NCBI GenBank assembly: GCA_000432855.1
Contig: HF990839.1
Span: 1-12,605 of the forward strand
Reading direction: 5' to 3'
DNA length: 12,605 nt
From: Firmicutes bacterium CAG:822
GTDB lineage: Bacteria; Bacillota_I; Bacilli_A; RF39; UBA660
The notes beneath the pieces were generated by a model that was not told the DNA's origin, did not search any database, and saw only the letters and a program-made list of their open reading frames with translations. Shown one piece after another: positions 12,579 through 12,605 of the stretch (within the stretch, counting starts at the first letter, position 1; each line of letters starts with the position of its first letter). Both the position numbers and the translations under genes were made by a program.

Positions 12579-12605
12579 TTTACAAATGTCACTATTCATG
12601 ATATA
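12579..12605 (+). promoter_or_regulatory. Probable promoter cut by the window end
   Basis: TTTACA (12579-12584) is followed after 17 bp by TATA (12602-12605), the first four bases of a -10 box. This is preceded by TGA (12599-12601), the extended -10 signature seen elsewhere in the window. It would drive a gene divergent from the sortase, beyond the window. The rest of the 12450-12605 interval holds no reading frame I can support. Confidence 0.4.

Noticed and set aside
1..12605. Alternative genetic code (TGA as Trp), considered because of AT richness
   Set aside because: TGG is used for the tryptophans in MraY, PriA and others, no internal TGA occurs in the conserved genes, and TGA ends genes at ATGA overlaps (10669-10672, 11722-11725).
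1..12605. tRNA, rRNA, CRISPR array, prophage or toxin-antitoxin module
   Set aside because: No cloverleaf-like sequence, spaced repeat array, phage gene or paired toxin/antitoxin genes were seen. The intergenic gaps are too short for most of these.

Overview
The window looks like chromosomal DNA of a low-GC Gram-positive (Bacillota) bacterium with a cell wall and a compact genome. An uncultured Bacilli or Erysipelotrichia/RF39-like gut lineage would fit, but that placement is inferred from AT richness, gene content and protein style, not from a marker phylogeny. MraY, a sortase and a penicillin-recognising-type serine hydrolase argue against a wall-less Mycoplasma. TGG encodes every tryptophan I checked and TGA ends genes, so the standard bacterial code applies.

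Layout. (1) 45-1584, plus strand: the infC-rpmI-rplT translation operon. It has a consensus sigma-A-type promoter, an L20-type attenuator leader with two mutually exclusive helices, an ATC start codon for IF3, a GTG start for L35, and an L20 protein with a Lys/Glu linker and a C-terminal Rho_N/SAP-like domain. (2) 1604-2095: a small HAD phosphatase. (3) 2102-4433: mraY followed by tig, probably one transcript, closed by a hairpin built into the end of tig. (4) 4451-5659: an accessory patch with a decayed fragment of a DUF4143-type ATPase gene followed by an intact Rpn/PD-(D/E)XK family gene. (5) 5681-6759: a membrane-anchored beta-lactamase-fold serine hydrolase with its own promoter and terminator. 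(6) 6766-8968: priA, primosomal helicase. (7) 8986-10977: fmt, then two tightly coupled genes for unrecognised membrane proteins. (8) 10984-12449, minus strand: a sortase followed by a five-helix membrane protein with an acidic tail, convergent with unit 7 and sharing a bidirectional terminator. (9) 12450-12605: intergenic DNA with two TTTGCAAA palindromes and what seems to be the start of a plus-strand promoter cut by the window end.

How it fits together. Most genes are housekeeping: translation initiation and ribosome assembly (IF3, L35, L20, Fmt), nascent-chain folding (trigger factor), replication restart (PriA), and envelope construction (MraY, sortase, serine hydrolase). The regulatory layout is very compact. 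Apart from infC, the predicted promoters lie so close to the genes that transcripts would start about 11-22 nt before the start codon, and four terminator hairpins overlap stop codons.

I found no convincing new multi-gene defence or mobile system. The most interesting items are the L20-Rho_N fusion, the well-resolved infC attenuator with its ATC start, the sortase with Gln at the usual catalytic Arg position, and the sortase/acidic-tail membrane protein pair.
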